A DNA stretch of 64,000 nt from Bacillus pumilus (lineage in GTDB: Bacteria > Bacillota > Bacilli > Bacillales > Bacillaceae): NCBI RefSeq assembly GCF_024498355.1, contig NZ_CP101833.1, positions 1 to 64,000 on the forward strand, in the 5' to 3' direction. Shown in pieces: positions 55,794-64,000 of the stretch (the first letter of the stretch is position 1; each line of letters starts with the position of its first letter). Under the pieces are notes generated by a model, which was given only the letters and a program-made list of their open reading frames with translations, had not been told where the DNA came from and made no database searches. A program made the translations under genes and the position numbers.

Positions 55794-55979
55794 TTGGGTA
55801 GACGCCGAGGCATTATGTCAGATGAGTTCAAATACGAACTGGCGAAGGATCTTGGATTTTATGATACCGTCAAAAATGGAGGCTGGGGAGAGATTCGTGC
55901 GCGTGACGCAGGTAACATGGTCAAACGTGCCATTGAATTAGCTCAACAGCACATGGCTCAGGATGAGAATCAACGATAG
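55794..55979 (+). CDS. sspF: Small acid-soluble spore protein SspF
   Basis: A 61-residue alpha/beta-type SASP that binds and protects spore DNA, the 0.3-kb gene product. It has the core [22 protein letters not shown] and the GPR-related and C-terminal [16 protein letters not shown] parts (shown here in pieces). The start is TTG 55794 after AAAGGGG; the reading frame is open upstream, but this start reproduces the B. subtilis length. A possible but weak sigma-G promoter lies near 55702-55731. Terminator at 55987. Confidence 0.92.
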   Translation: MGRRRGIMSDEFKYELAKDLGFYDTVKNGGWGEIRARDAGNMVKRAIELAQQHMAQDENQR

Positions 55980-55986
55980 ATAAACG

Positions 55987-56020
55987 GTCAGGGATACCTC
56001 GGGTGTCTCTGGCTTTTTTT
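55987..56020 (+). terminator. Terminator after sspF
   Basis: Stem GTCAGGGATACC/GGTGTCTCTGGC followed by seven T. Confidence 0.88.
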
Positions 56021-56125
56021 GATGGAAAAGTCAGTGTGCTAGGCGTTAAAGCCAATATTCATCAGATCCATCAAATGTGATACAATATTGATACTTATGT
56101 TTAGATGGAGAAGTAGGTGAAATGT

Positions 56126-56995
56126 TTGCGTATTTTAGAAAAAGCACCGGCAAAAATTAATCTTTCACTTGATGTTCATGGAAAAAGACCGGATGGATAT
56201 CACGAAGTGGAGATGGTGATGACAACAATAGACCTTGCAGATCGACTAGAGCTGACGGAGCTGGACAAAGATGAAATCCGTGTATCATCTCATAATCGAT
56301 TTGTGCCAGATGATCAGCGTAATCTGGCCTATCAGGCGGCTAAATTACTAAAAACAAGATTCGGTATTCAAAAAGGAGTATCGATTGTCATCACAAAATC
56401 AATTCCTGTCGCAGCAGGTCTAGCTGGGGGCAGCAGCGATGCAGCAGCGGCTCTGCGCGGCTTAAATCGCTTGTGGAAGTTAAATCTCACGTTAGATGAA
56501 CTAGCTGAGCTTGGAGCGGAGATCGGCTCAGATGTCTCTTTTTGTGTACACGGAGGGACAGCACTAGCGACAGGACGTGGAGAGAAACTGAAGCATATTG
56601 CGACACCTCCGCATTGCTGGGTTATTTTAGCGAAGCCGGTGATTGGGGTATCTACAGCTGAAGTCTACAGACAATACGACGCAAGCAAAGTAGAACACCC
56701 AAATGTACAGCGTATGATAGAAGCAATTGAAGCGAAAGACTATAAAGGGATGTGCGGCTCACTCGGTAACGTTTTGGAATCTGTGACATTAAAGATGTAT
56801 CCAGAAGTAGATATGATTAAGAGACAGATGAAGCGATTCGGTGCAGATGCTGTTTTAATGAGTGGAAGCGGCCCAACTGTATTTGGCTTGATTCAATATG
56901 AATCTAAGGTACAAAGAATATATAACGGACTGAGAGGATTTTGTGATCAAGTTTACGCTGTCCGCATGATCGGCGAACAAAATGCCCTTGATTAA
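56126..56995 (+). CDS. ispE: 4-diphosphocytidyl-2-C-methyl-D-erythritol kinase
   Basis: A GHMP kinase of the MEP isoprenoid pathway. The 289 residues start with [16 protein letters not shown] and contain the ATP loop [17 protein letters not shown] near 96 and [10 protein letters not shown] near 258. TTG 56126 is chosen: AGGTG at 56115-56119 is 6 nt away and the length equals B. subtilis IspE. The GTG at 56117 lies inside that ribosome site. Confidence 0.95.
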   Translation: MRILEKAPAKINLSLDVHGKRPDGYHEVEMVMTTIDLADRLELTELDKDEIRVSSHNRFVPDDQRNLAYQAAKLLKTRFGIQKGVSIVITKSIPVAAGLAGGSSDAAAALRGLNRLWKLNLTLDELAELGAEIGSDVSFCVHGGTALATGRGEKLKHIATPPHCWVILAKPVIGVSTAEVYRQYDASKVEHPNVQRMIEAIEAKDYKGMCGSLGNVLESVTLKMYPEVDMIKRQMKRFGADAVLMSGSGPTVFGLIQYESKVQRIYNGLRGFCDQVYAVRMIGEQNALD

Positions 56996-57037
56996 ATCCG
57001 TATATTAAGTTATATTATTCATAAATTATTCGGGTTC
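56994..57037. promoter_or_regulatory. Candidate PurR operator upstream of purR
   Basis: Two imperfect, inverted PurBox-like 13-mers: 56994-57006 (AAATCCGTATATT, 11 of 13) and 57025-57037 (ATTATTCGGGTTC, about 10 of 13), 18 bp apart. PurR autoregulation is known in B. subtilis. Confidence 0.42.
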
Positions 57038-57050
57038 TGGGGGTAAGTTC

Positions 57051-57884
57051 ATGAAGTTTCGTCGAAGCGGCAGATTGGTGGACTTAACAAATTATTTGTT
57101 AACCCACCCGCACGTACTAGTACCGTTAACATTTTTTGCAGAACGATATCAATCTGCGAAGTCCTCCATTAGTGAAGACTTAACAATTATTAAACAGACC
57201 TTCGAACAGCAGGGCATAGGCACATTGCTTACTGTACCTGGTGCTGCTGGCGGAGTGAAATATATTCCAAAGATTCACCTAAAAGAAGCAGACGACGTAG
57301 TAAACGATATCGGAGAGGCTTTATCGACTCCTGAACGTGTACTTCCTGGCGGCTATTTATATTTAACCGATGTTTTAGGCAATCCATCGATTCTTGCGAA
57401 AATCGGTAAGCTTTTTGCGACCATCTTTGCGGACCGTGCGATTGATGTTGTCATGACCGTTGCGACGAAAGGTATTCCAATTGCCTATTCTGTTGCAGGT
57501 TATTTAAATGTGCCTGTTGTGATCGTTAGAAAAGATAATAAGGTAACCGAGGGATCAACTGTGAGTATTAATTATGCGTCAGGTTCTTCTAACCGAATTC
57601 AAACCATGTCACTTGCAAAGCGGAGCTTAGATAAAGGATCCAATGTCCTGATCATTGATGACTTTATGAAAGCGGGCGGAACCATTAATGGCATGATGAA
57701 TCTGCTTGAGGAATTCAATGCAAATGTTGCAGGGATCGGTGTTCTTTTAGAAGATGAGGGCGTAGATGAACGTCTTGTCGATGAATATATATCGTTGTTA
57801 AAGCTGTCAACCATTGATATGAAGCAGAAGATCATTGAGATCAATGAAGGCAATTTCCACGAGTTTTTTCATTCCAAAGCTTAA
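57051..57884 (+). CDS. purR: Purine operon repressor PurR
   Basis: Repressor of purine synthesis and transport genes, relieved by PRPP. The N-terminal winged helix (about 1-70, RRSGRLVDLTNYLL) precedes a phosphoribosyltransferase-like domain with the PRPP loop VLIIDDFMKAGGTI near 200. It is 277 residues, slightly shorter than the 285 of B. subtilis. ATG 57051 follows TGGGGGT. It is cotranscribed with ridA, 38 bp downstream. Confidence 0.95.
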   Translation: MKFRRSGRLVDLTNYLLTHPHVLVPLTFFAERYQSAKSSISEDLTIIKQTFEQQGIGTLLTVPGAAGGVKYIPKIHLKEADDVVNDIGEALSTPERVLPGGYLYLTDVLGNPSILAKIGKLFATIFADRAIDVVMTVATKGIPIAYSVAGYLNVPVVIVRKDNKVTEGSTVSINYASGSSNRIQTMSLAKRSLDKGSNVLIIDDFMKAGGTINGMMNLLEEFNANVAGIGVLLEDEGVDERLVDEYISLLKLSTIDMKQKIIEINEGNFHEFFHSKA

Positions 57885-57922
57885 GCTTTGATCAAACATG
57901 TATTTGAATGGGAGAGATTGAT

Positions 57923-58300
57923 ATGACAAAAGTTGTTCAAACCAAAAACGCACCAGCAGCCATTGGACCTTACTCTCAAGGAATGATTGTCAATAACATG
58001 TTTTACAGCTCAGGCCAGATTCCATTAACGCCAGCTGGAGATTTCGTAAACGGAGATATTAAAGACCAAACACATCAAGTTTTCCGTAATCTCGAGGCCG
58101 TACTTGAAGCAGCAGGTGCTTCATTTGAAACAGTCGTGAAGGCAACTGTTTTCATTAAAGATATGGAACAATTTGCTGAAGTGAATGAAGTGTACGGTGA
58201 GTATTTCCATACGCATAAGCCAGCTCGTTCATGTGTAGAAGTAGCAAGACTTCCAAAGGATGCACTTGTAGAAATTGAAGTTGTTGCACTAGTGAAATAA
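57923..58300 (+). CDS. ridA: 2-iminobutanoate/2-iminopropanoate deaminase RidA (YabJ)
   Basis: Hydrolyses reactive enamine/imine intermediates. The 125-residue trimer protein has [12 protein letters not shown] near 9, the active-site Arg in [20 protein letters not shown] near 103, and [20 protein letters not shown] 57923 follows GGGAGA; an upstream ATG at 57908 has no site. It lies between purR and spoVG as in B. subtilis. Confidence 0.95.
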   Translation: MTKVVQTKNAPAAIGPYSQGMIVNNMFYSSGQIPLTPAGDFVNGDIKDQTHQVFRNLEAVLEAAGASFETVVKATVFIKDMEQFAEVNEVYGEYFHTHKPARSCVEVARLPKDALVEIEVVALVK

Positions 58301-58342
58301 ACAGGCAGCCTCATTGAAAGCCGTTTGGTTTCATCATATGCA

Positions 58343-58371
58343 GGAAAAGGCATCATCATGATGTCTTTTTT
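58343..58371 (+). terminator. Terminator after ridA
   Basis: Stem AAAGGCATCAT/ATGATGTCTTT followed by more T, ending the purR-ridA transcript. Confidence 0.7.
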
Positions 58372-58406
58372 TCACGTAACAGATGTAAGCGCCGTCATTG
58401 AAATGA

Positions 58407-58453
58407 CAAAAAATGTATAAATATCCCGATATTTCAAAAAAAGTTTAAAAAAA
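58407..58453. promoter_or_regulatory. AT-rich box upstream of spoVG, probable AbrB site
   Basis: About 47 bp of nearly pure A/T directly before the sigma-H -35. In B. subtilis the equivalent AT box of spoVG is an AbrB binding site. Confidence 0.65.
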
Positions 58454-58454
58454 G

Positions 58455-58484
58455 AGCAGGAGAATCACCACAATCGTTGAATAC
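58455..58484 (+). promoter_or_regulatory. Sigma-H promoter of spoVG
   Basis: AGCAGGAGAAT (58455-58465) and GTTGAATAC (58476-58484) align in register with the B. subtilis spoVG sigma-H promoter, with the AGGA and GAAT cores intact. Confidence 0.85.
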
Positions 58485-58525
58485 CTAAGTAATGCTTTTA
58501 TATTGGGAAAAGGTGGTGAACTACT

Positions 58526-58822
58526 GTGGAAGTTACTGACGTAAGATTACGCCGCGTGAATACCGATGGTCGCATGAGGGCGATTGCATCCATCACGCTG
58601 GACCACGAATTTGTTGTTCATGATATTCGTGTGATTGATGGAAATAATGGGTTGTTTGTTGCAATGCCTAGCAAACGCACGCCTGATGGAGAGTTTCGCG
58701 ATATTGCACATCCAATTAACTCAAGCACTCGGGGTAAAATCCAAGATGCTGTTTTAAATGAATATCATCGCTTAGGCGAAGAAGAAGAAACAATTGAATA
58801 TGAAGAAGCTGGAGCTTCTTAA
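58526..58822 (+). CDS. spoVG: Regulator SpoVG
   Basis: A 98-residue nucleic-acid-binding protein affecting septation and sporulation. It starts [19 protein letters not shown] and has [20 protein letters not shown] in two consecutive parts of the beta-sheet core, with an acidic C-terminus ([10 protein letters not shown]). The start is GTG 58526 after AGGTGGTGA. The gene is probably driven by sigma-H and repressed by AbrB. Confidence 0.96.
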   Translation: MEVTDVRLRRVNTDGRMRAIASITLDHEFVVHDIRVIDGNNGLFVAMPSKRTPDGEFRDIAHPINSSTRGKIQDAVLNEYHRLGEEEETIEYEEAGAS

Positions 58823-58836
58823 TCATATGTGAAACT

Positions 58837-58893
58837 AAAAAGACAGCTTTAAGAGAAAATGGAATGTTTTCTTTTAAATGCTGTCTTTTTTGC
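58837..58893 (+). terminator. Terminator after spoVG
   Basis: Stem AAAAAGACAGC/GCTGTCTTTTTT closing a long A/T-rich loop that can itself pair (AGAGAAAAT/ATTTTCTTTT-like). Confidence 0.75.
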
Positions 58894-59021
58894 GTTTTTT
58901 CTTCTGTTTCTTCTGTGTATCATCCATTAGAAAATTATTGTACTTCCTCATGTATCCTTGAAATCAGTTCATATTTAGGATATATTTTTCTATGGATAAT
59001 AGGGATATTGGAGGCCAATCA

Positions 59022-60392
59022 ATGGATAAGCGGTTCGCAGTGATATTAGCAGCGGGAAAAGGAACGAGAATGAAGTCAAAGCTATACAAAGTACTTCATC
59101 CAGTTTGCGGAAAGCCAATGGTCGAGCATGTGGCAGATGAAGCGTTAAAGCTTTCTTTAGCCAAGCTTGTGACGATTGTCGGTCATGGAGCAGAGGACGT
59201 CAAGGAACAGCTTGGGGATAGAAGTGAATATGCACTTCAAGAAGAACAGCTGGGAACAGCACATGCCGTCAAACAAGCAAAGTCGTTCCTCGCGCAGGAA
59301 AAGGGAACAACCATTGTCATCTGTGGAGATACGCCATTATTGACAGCGGAAACAATGGAAGCCATGTTAACCGAGCATCAAAAACATCAAGCGAAGGTCA
59401 CTATTTTAACAGCACATGCGGATGACCCAACAGGCTATGGCCGTATTATTCGTGACGAAACAGATGCTGTTGTGAAGATTGTGGAGCATAAAGATGCGAA
59501 TGATGCAGAACGTCAAGTGAATGAAATTAATACAGGGACCTATTGCTTCGCAAATGAAGATCTCTTCCGTGTGATTGAGCAAGTGTCGAATGAAAATGCA
59601 CAGGGCGAATACTATTTGCCAGATGTCATTGAAATTTTAAAGAATGAAGGACAAACAGTTGCAGCCTATCAAACACCGCATTTTGAAGAAACACTTGGAG
59701 TGAATGATCGTATTGCTCTATCACAAGCAGAGCAATTCATGAAGCGACGTATTAATCATCAGCATATGAAGAATGGTGTGACCTTGATTGATCCTGAGAA
59801 CACGTATATCTCGCCAGATGCTGTCATCGGTGAAGATACAATCATTTATCCTGGGACGGTCATCAAAGGGAATGTAAAAATCGGTGCAGACGCCACCATT
59901 GGGCCGAACACTGAAATTGTTGATAGCATCATCGGAGATCGAACAGTGATTAAGCAATCTGTCGTCTGCGATAGTGAGGTAGGAGTAGATGTGACAATTG
60001 GGCCGTTTGCGCATATTCGCCCGTTGTCGAAAATTGGCGATGAAGTGAAGATCGGGAATTTTGTCGAAATCAAGAAAACGGTTTTCGGTGACCGCAGCAA
60101 AGCATCCCACCTAAGCTATATTGGAGATGCAGAGGTCGGCACTGATGTAAACCTTGGCTGTGGATCAATTACAGTCAACTATGATGGGAAGAACAAATTC
60201 ATAACAAAGATTGAAGACGGCGCCTTTATTGGCTGTAATTCAAATCTCGTCGCACCAGTCACTGTCGGAAAAGGGGCATATGTTGCAGCCGGTTCAACGG
60301 TTACAGAAGATGTGCCGCAGGATGCATTGTCTATTGCTAGAGCAAGACAAGTCAATAAAGAAGATTATGTGAAAAATATTCATAAAAAATAA
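59022..60392 (+). CDS. glmU: Bifunctional GlcNAc-1-P uridyltransferase/acetyltransferase
   Basis: Makes UDP-GlcNAc for peptidoglycan and teichoic acids. The 456 residues contain the pyrophosphorylase motif [19 protein letters not shown] near 10 and a C-terminal left-handed beta-helix of hexapeptide repeats from about 250, with [12 protein letters not shown] and the acetyltransferase active site near 360. ATG 59022 follows TTGGAGG. It is 22 bp before prs, its operon partner. Confidence 0.96.
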   Translation: MDKRFAVILAAGKGTRMKSKLYKVLHPVCGKPMVEHVADEALKLSLAKLVTIVGHGAEDVKEQLGDRSEYALQEEQLGTAHAVKQAKSFLAQEKGTTIVICGDTPLLTAETMEAMLTEHQKHQAKVTILTAHADDPTGYGRIIRDETDAVVKIVEHKDANDAERQVNEINTGTYCFANEDLFRVIEQVSNENAQGEYYLPDVIEILKNEGQTVAAYQTPHFEETLGVNDRIALSQAEQFMKRRINHQHMKNGVTLIDPENTYISPDAVIGEDTIIYPGTVIKGNVKIGADATIGPNTEIVDSIIGDRTVIKQSVVCDSEVGVDVTIGPFAHIRPLSKIGDEVKIGNFVEIKKTVFGDRSKASHLSYIGDAEVGTDVNLGCGSITVNYDGKNKFITKIEDGAFIGCNSNLVAPVTVGKGAYVAAGSTVTEDVPQDALSIARARQVNKEDYVKNIHKK

Positions 60393-60414
60393 TCCAAATA
60401 CCCGGAGGTTTACC

Positions 60415-61368
60415 ATGTCTAATCGTTATGCTGATGCGAATTTGAAGATATTCTCTTTGAATTCAAACCCTGAACTTGCTAAAGAAATTGCCGATCGTAT
60501 CGGAGTTGATGTAGGAAAGAGCTCTGTTAAACGTTTTAGTGACGGTGAAGTCCAAATCAATATTGAAGAAAGTATTCGCGGCTGTGATTGTTATGTCATT
60601 CAATCAACAAGTGCGCCAGTTAATGAGCACATTATGGAACTTCTCATTATGGTTGATGCATTAAAACGTGCTTCTGCGAAAACTGTCAACATTGTGATCC
60701 CTTATTACGGATATGCACGTCAAGATCGTAAGGCAAAACCTCGTGAGCCAATCACTGCGAAGCTTTTTGCCAACTTACTTGAAACAGCTGGTGCTACACG
60801 TGTTATCGCACTAGATCTACATGCGCCGCAAATCCAAGGTTTCTTTGATATTCCAATCGATAACTTAATGGCTGTGCCAATCTTAACAAACTATTTCGAA
60901 CAGAAAAACTTGAATGATATTGTCGTTGTGTCTCCTGACCACGGTGGTGTGACACGTGCGCGCAAAATGGCAGACCGCTTAAAAGCGCCAATCGCAATTA
61001 TCGACAAACGTCGTCCGAAGCCAAACGTTGCTGAAGTGATGAACATCATCGGTAACATTGAAGGTAAAACGGCGATTCTGATTGATGATATCATTGATAC
61101 AGCTGGTACCATTACACTGGCAGCAAATGCGCTTGTCGAAAATGGAGCGACTGAAGTGTATGCTTGCTGTACTCACCCAGTATTGTCTGGGCCAGCAGTA
61201 GAACGCATCACAAACTCTAAAATTAAAGAATTGGTTGTAACCAACAGTATTCACTTAACAGATGACAAGAAAGTAGAAAAAATCATTCCACTTTCAGTTG
61301 GGCCTTTGCTTGCAGAAGCCATCATCCGTGTGCATGAAGAAGAATCTGTGAGCTACCTTTTTAGCTAA
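60415..61368 (+). CDS. prs: Ribose-phosphate pyrophosphokinase
   Basis: Makes PRPP from ribose 5-phosphate and ATP. The 317 residues contain YGYARQDRK near 101, the catalytic-site [14 protein letters not shown] near 133, and the PRPP loop [13 protein letters not shown] near 222. ATG 60415 follows CCGGAGG. PRPP is also the effector of PurR encoded just upstream. Terminator at 61378. Confidence 0.97.
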   Translation: MSNRYADANLKIFSLNSNPELAKEIADRIGVDVGKSSVKRFSDGEVQINIEESIRGCDCYVIQSTSAPVNEHIMELLIMVDALKRASAKTVNIVIPYYGYARQDRKAKPREPITAKLFANLLETAGATRVIALDLHAPQIQGFFDIPIDNLMAVPILTNYFEQKNLNDIVVVSPDHGGVTRARKMADRLKAPIAIIDKRRPKPNVAEVMNIIGNIEGKTAILIDDIIDTAGTITLAANALVENGATEVYACCTHPVLSGPAVERITNSKIKELVVTNSIHLTDDKKVEKIIPLSVGPLLAEAIIRVHEEESVSYLFS

Positions 61369-61377
61369 TTCTCTTTT

Positions 61378-61412
61378 CAAAAAGGCCCTAGGTATCAGCT
61401 TAGGGTCTTTTT
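61378..61412 (+). terminator. Terminator after prs
   Basis: Stem AAAGGCCCTA/TAGGGTCTTT followed by TT. Confidence 0.8.
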
Positions 61413-61437
61413 GCTGTCATAATTGACAGCCAAACAT

Positions 61438-61463
61438 GTTTAAAATGATTCAGTTATGGGTAT
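61438..61463 (+). promoter_or_regulatory. Sigma-B promoter of ctc
   Basis: GTTTAA (61438-61443), 14-bp spacer, GGGTAT (61458-61463), a clear match to the general-stress consensus. The ctc gene is the classical sigma-B target. Confidence 0.9.
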
Positions 61464-61505
61464 TTATGAAAGTAGTGACAAAAAAGAAATAGGATGGTGC
61501 TGAAT

Positions 61506-62132
61506 ATGGCAACTTTAAAAGCAAATAAAAGAACTGATTTCAAACGTTCCACACTGCAAAAAATCCGTCATTCAGGACACGTTCCTGGTGTCATATACGG
61601 AAAAAACACAGACAACCTGGCTGTTTCATTAGACAGCATCGATTTATTAAAGACCTTACGTGATGAAGGGAAGAATACAATCATCACATTAGACGTGGGC
61701 GGCGATACAAAATCTGTGATGGTCACAGAATTACAAACAGATCCGCTGAAAAACGAGCTTGTTCACGCTGATTTCCAAGTGGTCGACTTACAGCGAGAAA
61801 TTGATGCAGATGTACCTGTACAGCTGATTGGTGAGTCTAAAGGGGTAAAAGATGGCGGTGTACTTCAGCAGCCACTATTTGAATTATCCGTTACAGCAAA
61901 ACCGAAGGATATCCCGCAACATATTGAAGCTGATATTACAAACTTAGATGTAAATGATGTACTAACAGTGGGTGATCTGCCTGTTCAGTCAACCTATCAA
62001 ATAAATAACGATCCAGAAGAAGTCGTTGCATCCATTCTACCGCCTCAGCAATCCGAGGTTCCTGAGCCAGATAGCGAAGAGGAAACACAAGAACCTGAGG
62101 CTATTAAAGAAAAGGATAACAATGGAGAATAA
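61506..62132 (+). CDS. ctc: General stress protein Ctc, ribosomal L25/TL5 family
   Basis: A 5S-rRNA-binding L25 homologue with an extra C-terminal CTC domain, used under stress. It is 208 residues: L25 domain about 1-90 (LKANKRTDFKRS, HSGHVPGVIYGKNT), TL5 C-terminal domain about 95-180, and an acidic tail. ATG 61506 follows AGGATGGTG; an in-frame start four codons upstream lies in that site. Driven by sigma-B. Confidence 0.95.
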   Translation: MATLKANKRTDFKRSTLQKIRHSGHVPGVIYGKNTDNLAVSLDSIDLLKTLRDEGKNTIITLDVGGDTKSVMVTELQTDPLKNELVHADFQVVDLQREIDADVPVQLIGESKGVKDGGVLQQPLFELSVTAKPKDIPQHIEADITNLDVNDVLTVGDLPVQSTYQINNDPEEVVASILPPQQSEVPEPDSEEETQEPEAIKEKDNNGE

Positions 62133-62141
62133 CTGGTCATT

Positions 62142-62176
62142 TAGAGACGTAACCCTCCCGCGGTTGCGTCTTTTGT
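62142..62176 (+). terminator. Possible terminator after ctc
   Basis: Stem AGACGTAACC/GGTTGCGTCT followed by TTTG, a weak T-run; partial read-through to pth is possible. Confidence 0.6.
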
Positions 62177-62272
62177 GCTAGAATGAAAAGAATTCATACG
62201 TTTTTACATGAGGCAATCATATTGGCTCATTTTTTAGGCGTGTGCATTGTGATAAAGGAGGTTATTGGTCTC

Positions 62273-62839
62273 ATGATTGCATTCGTTGGATTGGGTAATC
62301 CAGGAAGAGAATACGAAACAACAAGACATAATGTCGGGTTTATGACAATAGATGAATTATCAAAAAAATGGGACATCCCATTAAATCAATCAAAATTCCA
62401 TGGACAATTTGGAACAGGGTTTGTTTCAGGGCAAAAGGTTCTACTTGTGAAGCCTCTTACATATATGAACTTATCAGGAGAATGCGTGCGTCCACTTTTG
62501 GATTACTATGATATTCCCCTTGAACATTTAAAAGTCATCTATGACGATCTTGATTTACCAACTGGGCGGATTCGTTTGCGTACTAAGGGAAGTGCAGGAG
62601 GGCATAATGGGATTAAGTCGTTGATTCAGCATTTAGGCTCACCTGAGTTTGACCGATTCCGCATCGGTATTGGCCGCCCGCAAAATGGCATGAAGGTCGT
62701 TGATTACGTACTAGGACGCTTCTCAGAAGAGGAACAGCCTGACATCGCATCAGCCATTCAAGCGTCTGTTGAAGCTTGTGAGGCGGCTTTAACAAAGCCA
62801 TTTTTAGAAGTGATGAATGATTTCAACAAGAAGGTATAA
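62273..62839 (+). CDS. pth: Peptidyl-tRNA hydrolase
   Basis: Frees tRNA from dropped-off peptidyl-tRNA; called spoVC in B. subtilis. The 188 residues have [18 protein letters not shown] (given here up to the catalytic His near 20) and the [14 protein letters not shown] and [11 protein letters not shown] motifs near 92-115. ATG 62273 follows AAAGGAGGTT. A longer open frame upstream from 62183 is not needed. Confidence 0.97.
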   Translation: MIAFVGLGNPGREYETTRHNVGFMTIDELSKKWDIPLNQSKFHGQFGTGFVSGQKVLLVKPLTYMNLSGECVRPLLDYYDIPLEHLKVIYDDLDLPTGRIRLRTKGSAGGHNGIKSLIQHLGSPEFDRFRIGIGRPQNGMKVVDYVLGRFSEEEQPDIASAIQASVEACEAALTKPFLEVMNDFNKKV

Positions 62840-62863
62840 GAATGATAAGCAAAGCACATACTG
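62834..62863 (+). promoter_or_regulatory. Sigma-F promoter of fin
   Basis: GTATA (62834-62838), 15-bp spacer, GCACATACTG (62854-62863). The -35 overlaps the pth stop codon region. Nearly the same boxes and spacing are used by csfB at 38015. Confidence 0.82.
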
Positions 62864-62894
62864 ATCATAAAATCTCAGCATGGGAGGATCACAT

Positions 62895-63125
62895 ATGGCT
62901 TTGCATTATTACTGCCGGCACTGTGGTGTAAAGGTTGGCAGTCTAGATGAATCCGCTGTTCAAAGTGAAGCACTTGGATTTCATCACTTAACAAATGAGG
63001 AAAGAAACGATATGATTTCTTATAGGGAAAATGGTGATTTACATGTACAAACCATTTGTGAGGATTGCCAAGAGGCGCTCGAAAGAAATCCTGATTACCA
63101 TCAGTATCATACTTTTATTCAATAA
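62895..63125 (+). CDS. fin: Anti-sigma-F factor Fin (YabK)
   Basis: Promotes the change from sigma-F to sigma-G in the forespore by blocking sigma-F. The 76 residues carry two CxxC zinc pairs, [11 protein letters not shown] and [11 protein letters not shown] 62895 follows GGGAGGATC. A sigma-F promoter lies directly upstream, giving a negative loop. A terminator follows. Confidence 0.94.
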   Translation: MALHYYCRHCGVKVGSLDESAVQSEALGFHHLTNEERNDMISYRENGDLHVQTICEDCQEALERNPDYHQYHTFIQ

Positions 63126-63161
63126 AAAGCTTTGGTGTAGGTACTAGACCAAAGCGTTTTT
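63123..63161 (+). terminator. Terminator after fin
   Basis: Stem AAAAAGCTTTGGT/ACCAAAGCGTTTTT with an interrupted loop, placed between fin and mfd. Confidence 0.75.
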
Positions 63162-63192
63162 CTGTTTTAAACAAGCAGGGAGGAGGAGCCAA

Positions 63193-64000
63193 ATGAAAAA
63201 CATACAATCATTTATCAAACAAAGTGATGATTTTCAGTCCATTTTTAATGGACTAAAAGAAGGGTTAAAAGAACAGCTGCTCGCCGGACTATCAGGCTCC
63301 GTCAGATCTTTATTTACAGCCGCCATATCAGACGAGCTAAAGCGGCCGATGTTTATTGTGACCCACAATTTGTATCAAGCGCAGAAGGTAACAGATGATC
63401 TAGCAAGTGTGATCTCGGATCGCTCGGTCCTTCTTTATCCTGTAAATGAACTCATTGCATCAGAGATCGCAGTTGCCAGCCCTGAGCTTAGAGCACAGCG
63501 TCTAGATGTCCTGAATCGACTTGCTAATGGAGAAAACCCCATTATCGTAACCCCGGCAGCTGCGGTGCGCAGAATGCTTCCGCCAGTCGAGCTCTGGAAG
63601 GAGAGTCAGATCCATTTAAAGCTCGGTGAAGAAATTGATTTGGAGGCGTTTTCAAAACAACTCGTGCAAATCGGTTATGACCGGACGTCTATGGTTGCTG
63701 CGCCCGGAGATTTTAGTGTGCGCGGAGGGATCATCGACATTTATGCGTTAACGGAAGATCATCCTATTCGTATTGAATTGTTTGATACAGAAGTTGACTC
63801 AATTCGGACCTTCCATTCTGATACTCAGCGTTCACTAGAAACGCTTCAAGAGATCAAGATTGGCCCGGCAATAGAGCTGATTGTGAGAGGTTCTGAACGC
63901 GTGAGAGCGATAGAACAGCTTGACCAAGGACTTGCGAAGAGCTTAAAGAAATTCAACTCTGATCAACAAAAAGAGCTGCTGCATCAGAATATTTCTGCTG
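63193..64000 (+). CDS. mfd: Transcription-repair coupling factor Mfd, 5' part
   Basis: Mfd removes stalled RNA polymerase and recruits UvrA. The window holds the first 269 residues of about 1180; the frame runs open off the end. Visible is the UvrB-like N-terminal region: LLAGLSGSVRSL near 30, FIVTHNLYQAQKVTDDL, LYPVNELIASE, and GDFSVRGGIIDIY near 173. The helicase motor lies beyond the window. ATG 63193 follows GGGAGGAGG. Confidence 0.96.
   Translation, partial: MKNIQSFIKQSDDFQSIFNGLKEGLKEQLLAGLSGSVRSLFTAAISDELKRPMFIVTHNLYQAQKVTDDLASVISDRSVLLYPVNELIASEIAVASPELRAQRLDVLNRLANGENPIIVTPAAAVRRMLPPVELWKESQIHLKLGEEIDLEAFSKQLVQIGYDRTSMVAAPGDFSVRGGIIDIYALTEDHPIRIELFDTEVDSIRTFHSDTQRSLETLQEIKIGPAIELIVRGSERVRAIEQLDQGLAKSLKKFNSDQQKELLHQNISA

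Noticed and set aside
62183..62272. Longer Pth start
   Set aside because: AAAGGAGG and the conserved [11 protein letters not shown] start place initiation at 62273.

Overview
The window is the origin-proximal core chromosome of a Bacillus of the pumilus/safensis/altitudinis type. This rests on gene order and protein sequence that follow Bacillus subtilis 168 almost gene for gene (dnaA to mfd), low GC, sporulation genes with recognisable sigma-F, sigma-E, sigma-H and sigma-K promoters, and 16S rRNA of the B. pumilus type. The species call comes from memory of the family, not from a search.

Layout. Positions 1-9380 hold oriC and the replication/topoisomerase cluster: DnaA boxes, a Spo0A box over the dnaA promoter, dnaA, a second DnaA-box cluster with DnaA-trio and AT-rich unwinding element, dnaN, yaaA, recF, remB, gyrB, gyrA. 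Positions 9521-14757 hold rRNA operon 1 (16S, tRNA-Ile, tRNA-Ala, 23S, 5S). Positions 14730-32605 hold yaaC, guaB, dacA, a MocR-type regulator divergent from pdxS-pdxT, T-box-controlled serS, a soluble chemoreceptor, tRNA-Ser, dck-dgk, sleL, yaaI, tadA, the SRP RNA, dnaX-yaaK-recR-yaaL and bofA. Positions 32618-37941 hold a second, nearly identical rRNA operon in the same direction, so a 5188-bp direct repeat flanks about 18 kb. Positions 38015-64000 hold csfB, xpaC-yaaN, yaaO-tmk-darA-yaaR-holB-ricT-yabA, trmN6-yazA-rsmI, abrB, metS, tatD, yabE, rnmV-ksgA, yabG, veg, sspF, ispE, purR, ridA, spoVG, glmU-prs, ctc, pth, fin and the 5' part of mfd.

How the genes work together. The replication set (DnaA, beta clamp, tau and delta-prime clamp-loader subunits, YabA, RecF, RecR, gyrase) sits with translation and RNA-maturation genes (rRNA, tRNAs, SerRS, MetRS, KsgA, RnmV, RsmI, TrmN6, TadA, Pth). 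Sporulation regulators are interleaved: AbrB with Spo0A boxes, SpoVG with a sigma-H promoter and AT-rich AbrB-type region, the forespore regulators CsfB and Fin with matching sigma-F promoters, BofA, SleL, YabG and SspF.

No wholly new multigene system was seen. The most useful leads are: a PdxR-like regulator with two pairs of 20-bp-phased direct repeats before pdxST; an ECF-type promoter that would make RNA antisense to yabE; an in-frame A-AAA-AAG slippery heptamer in dnaX; the end of yaaC being encoded inside the rRNA terminator; an extra chemoreceptor gene beside serS; and a second Spo0A-box cluster between abrB and metS.
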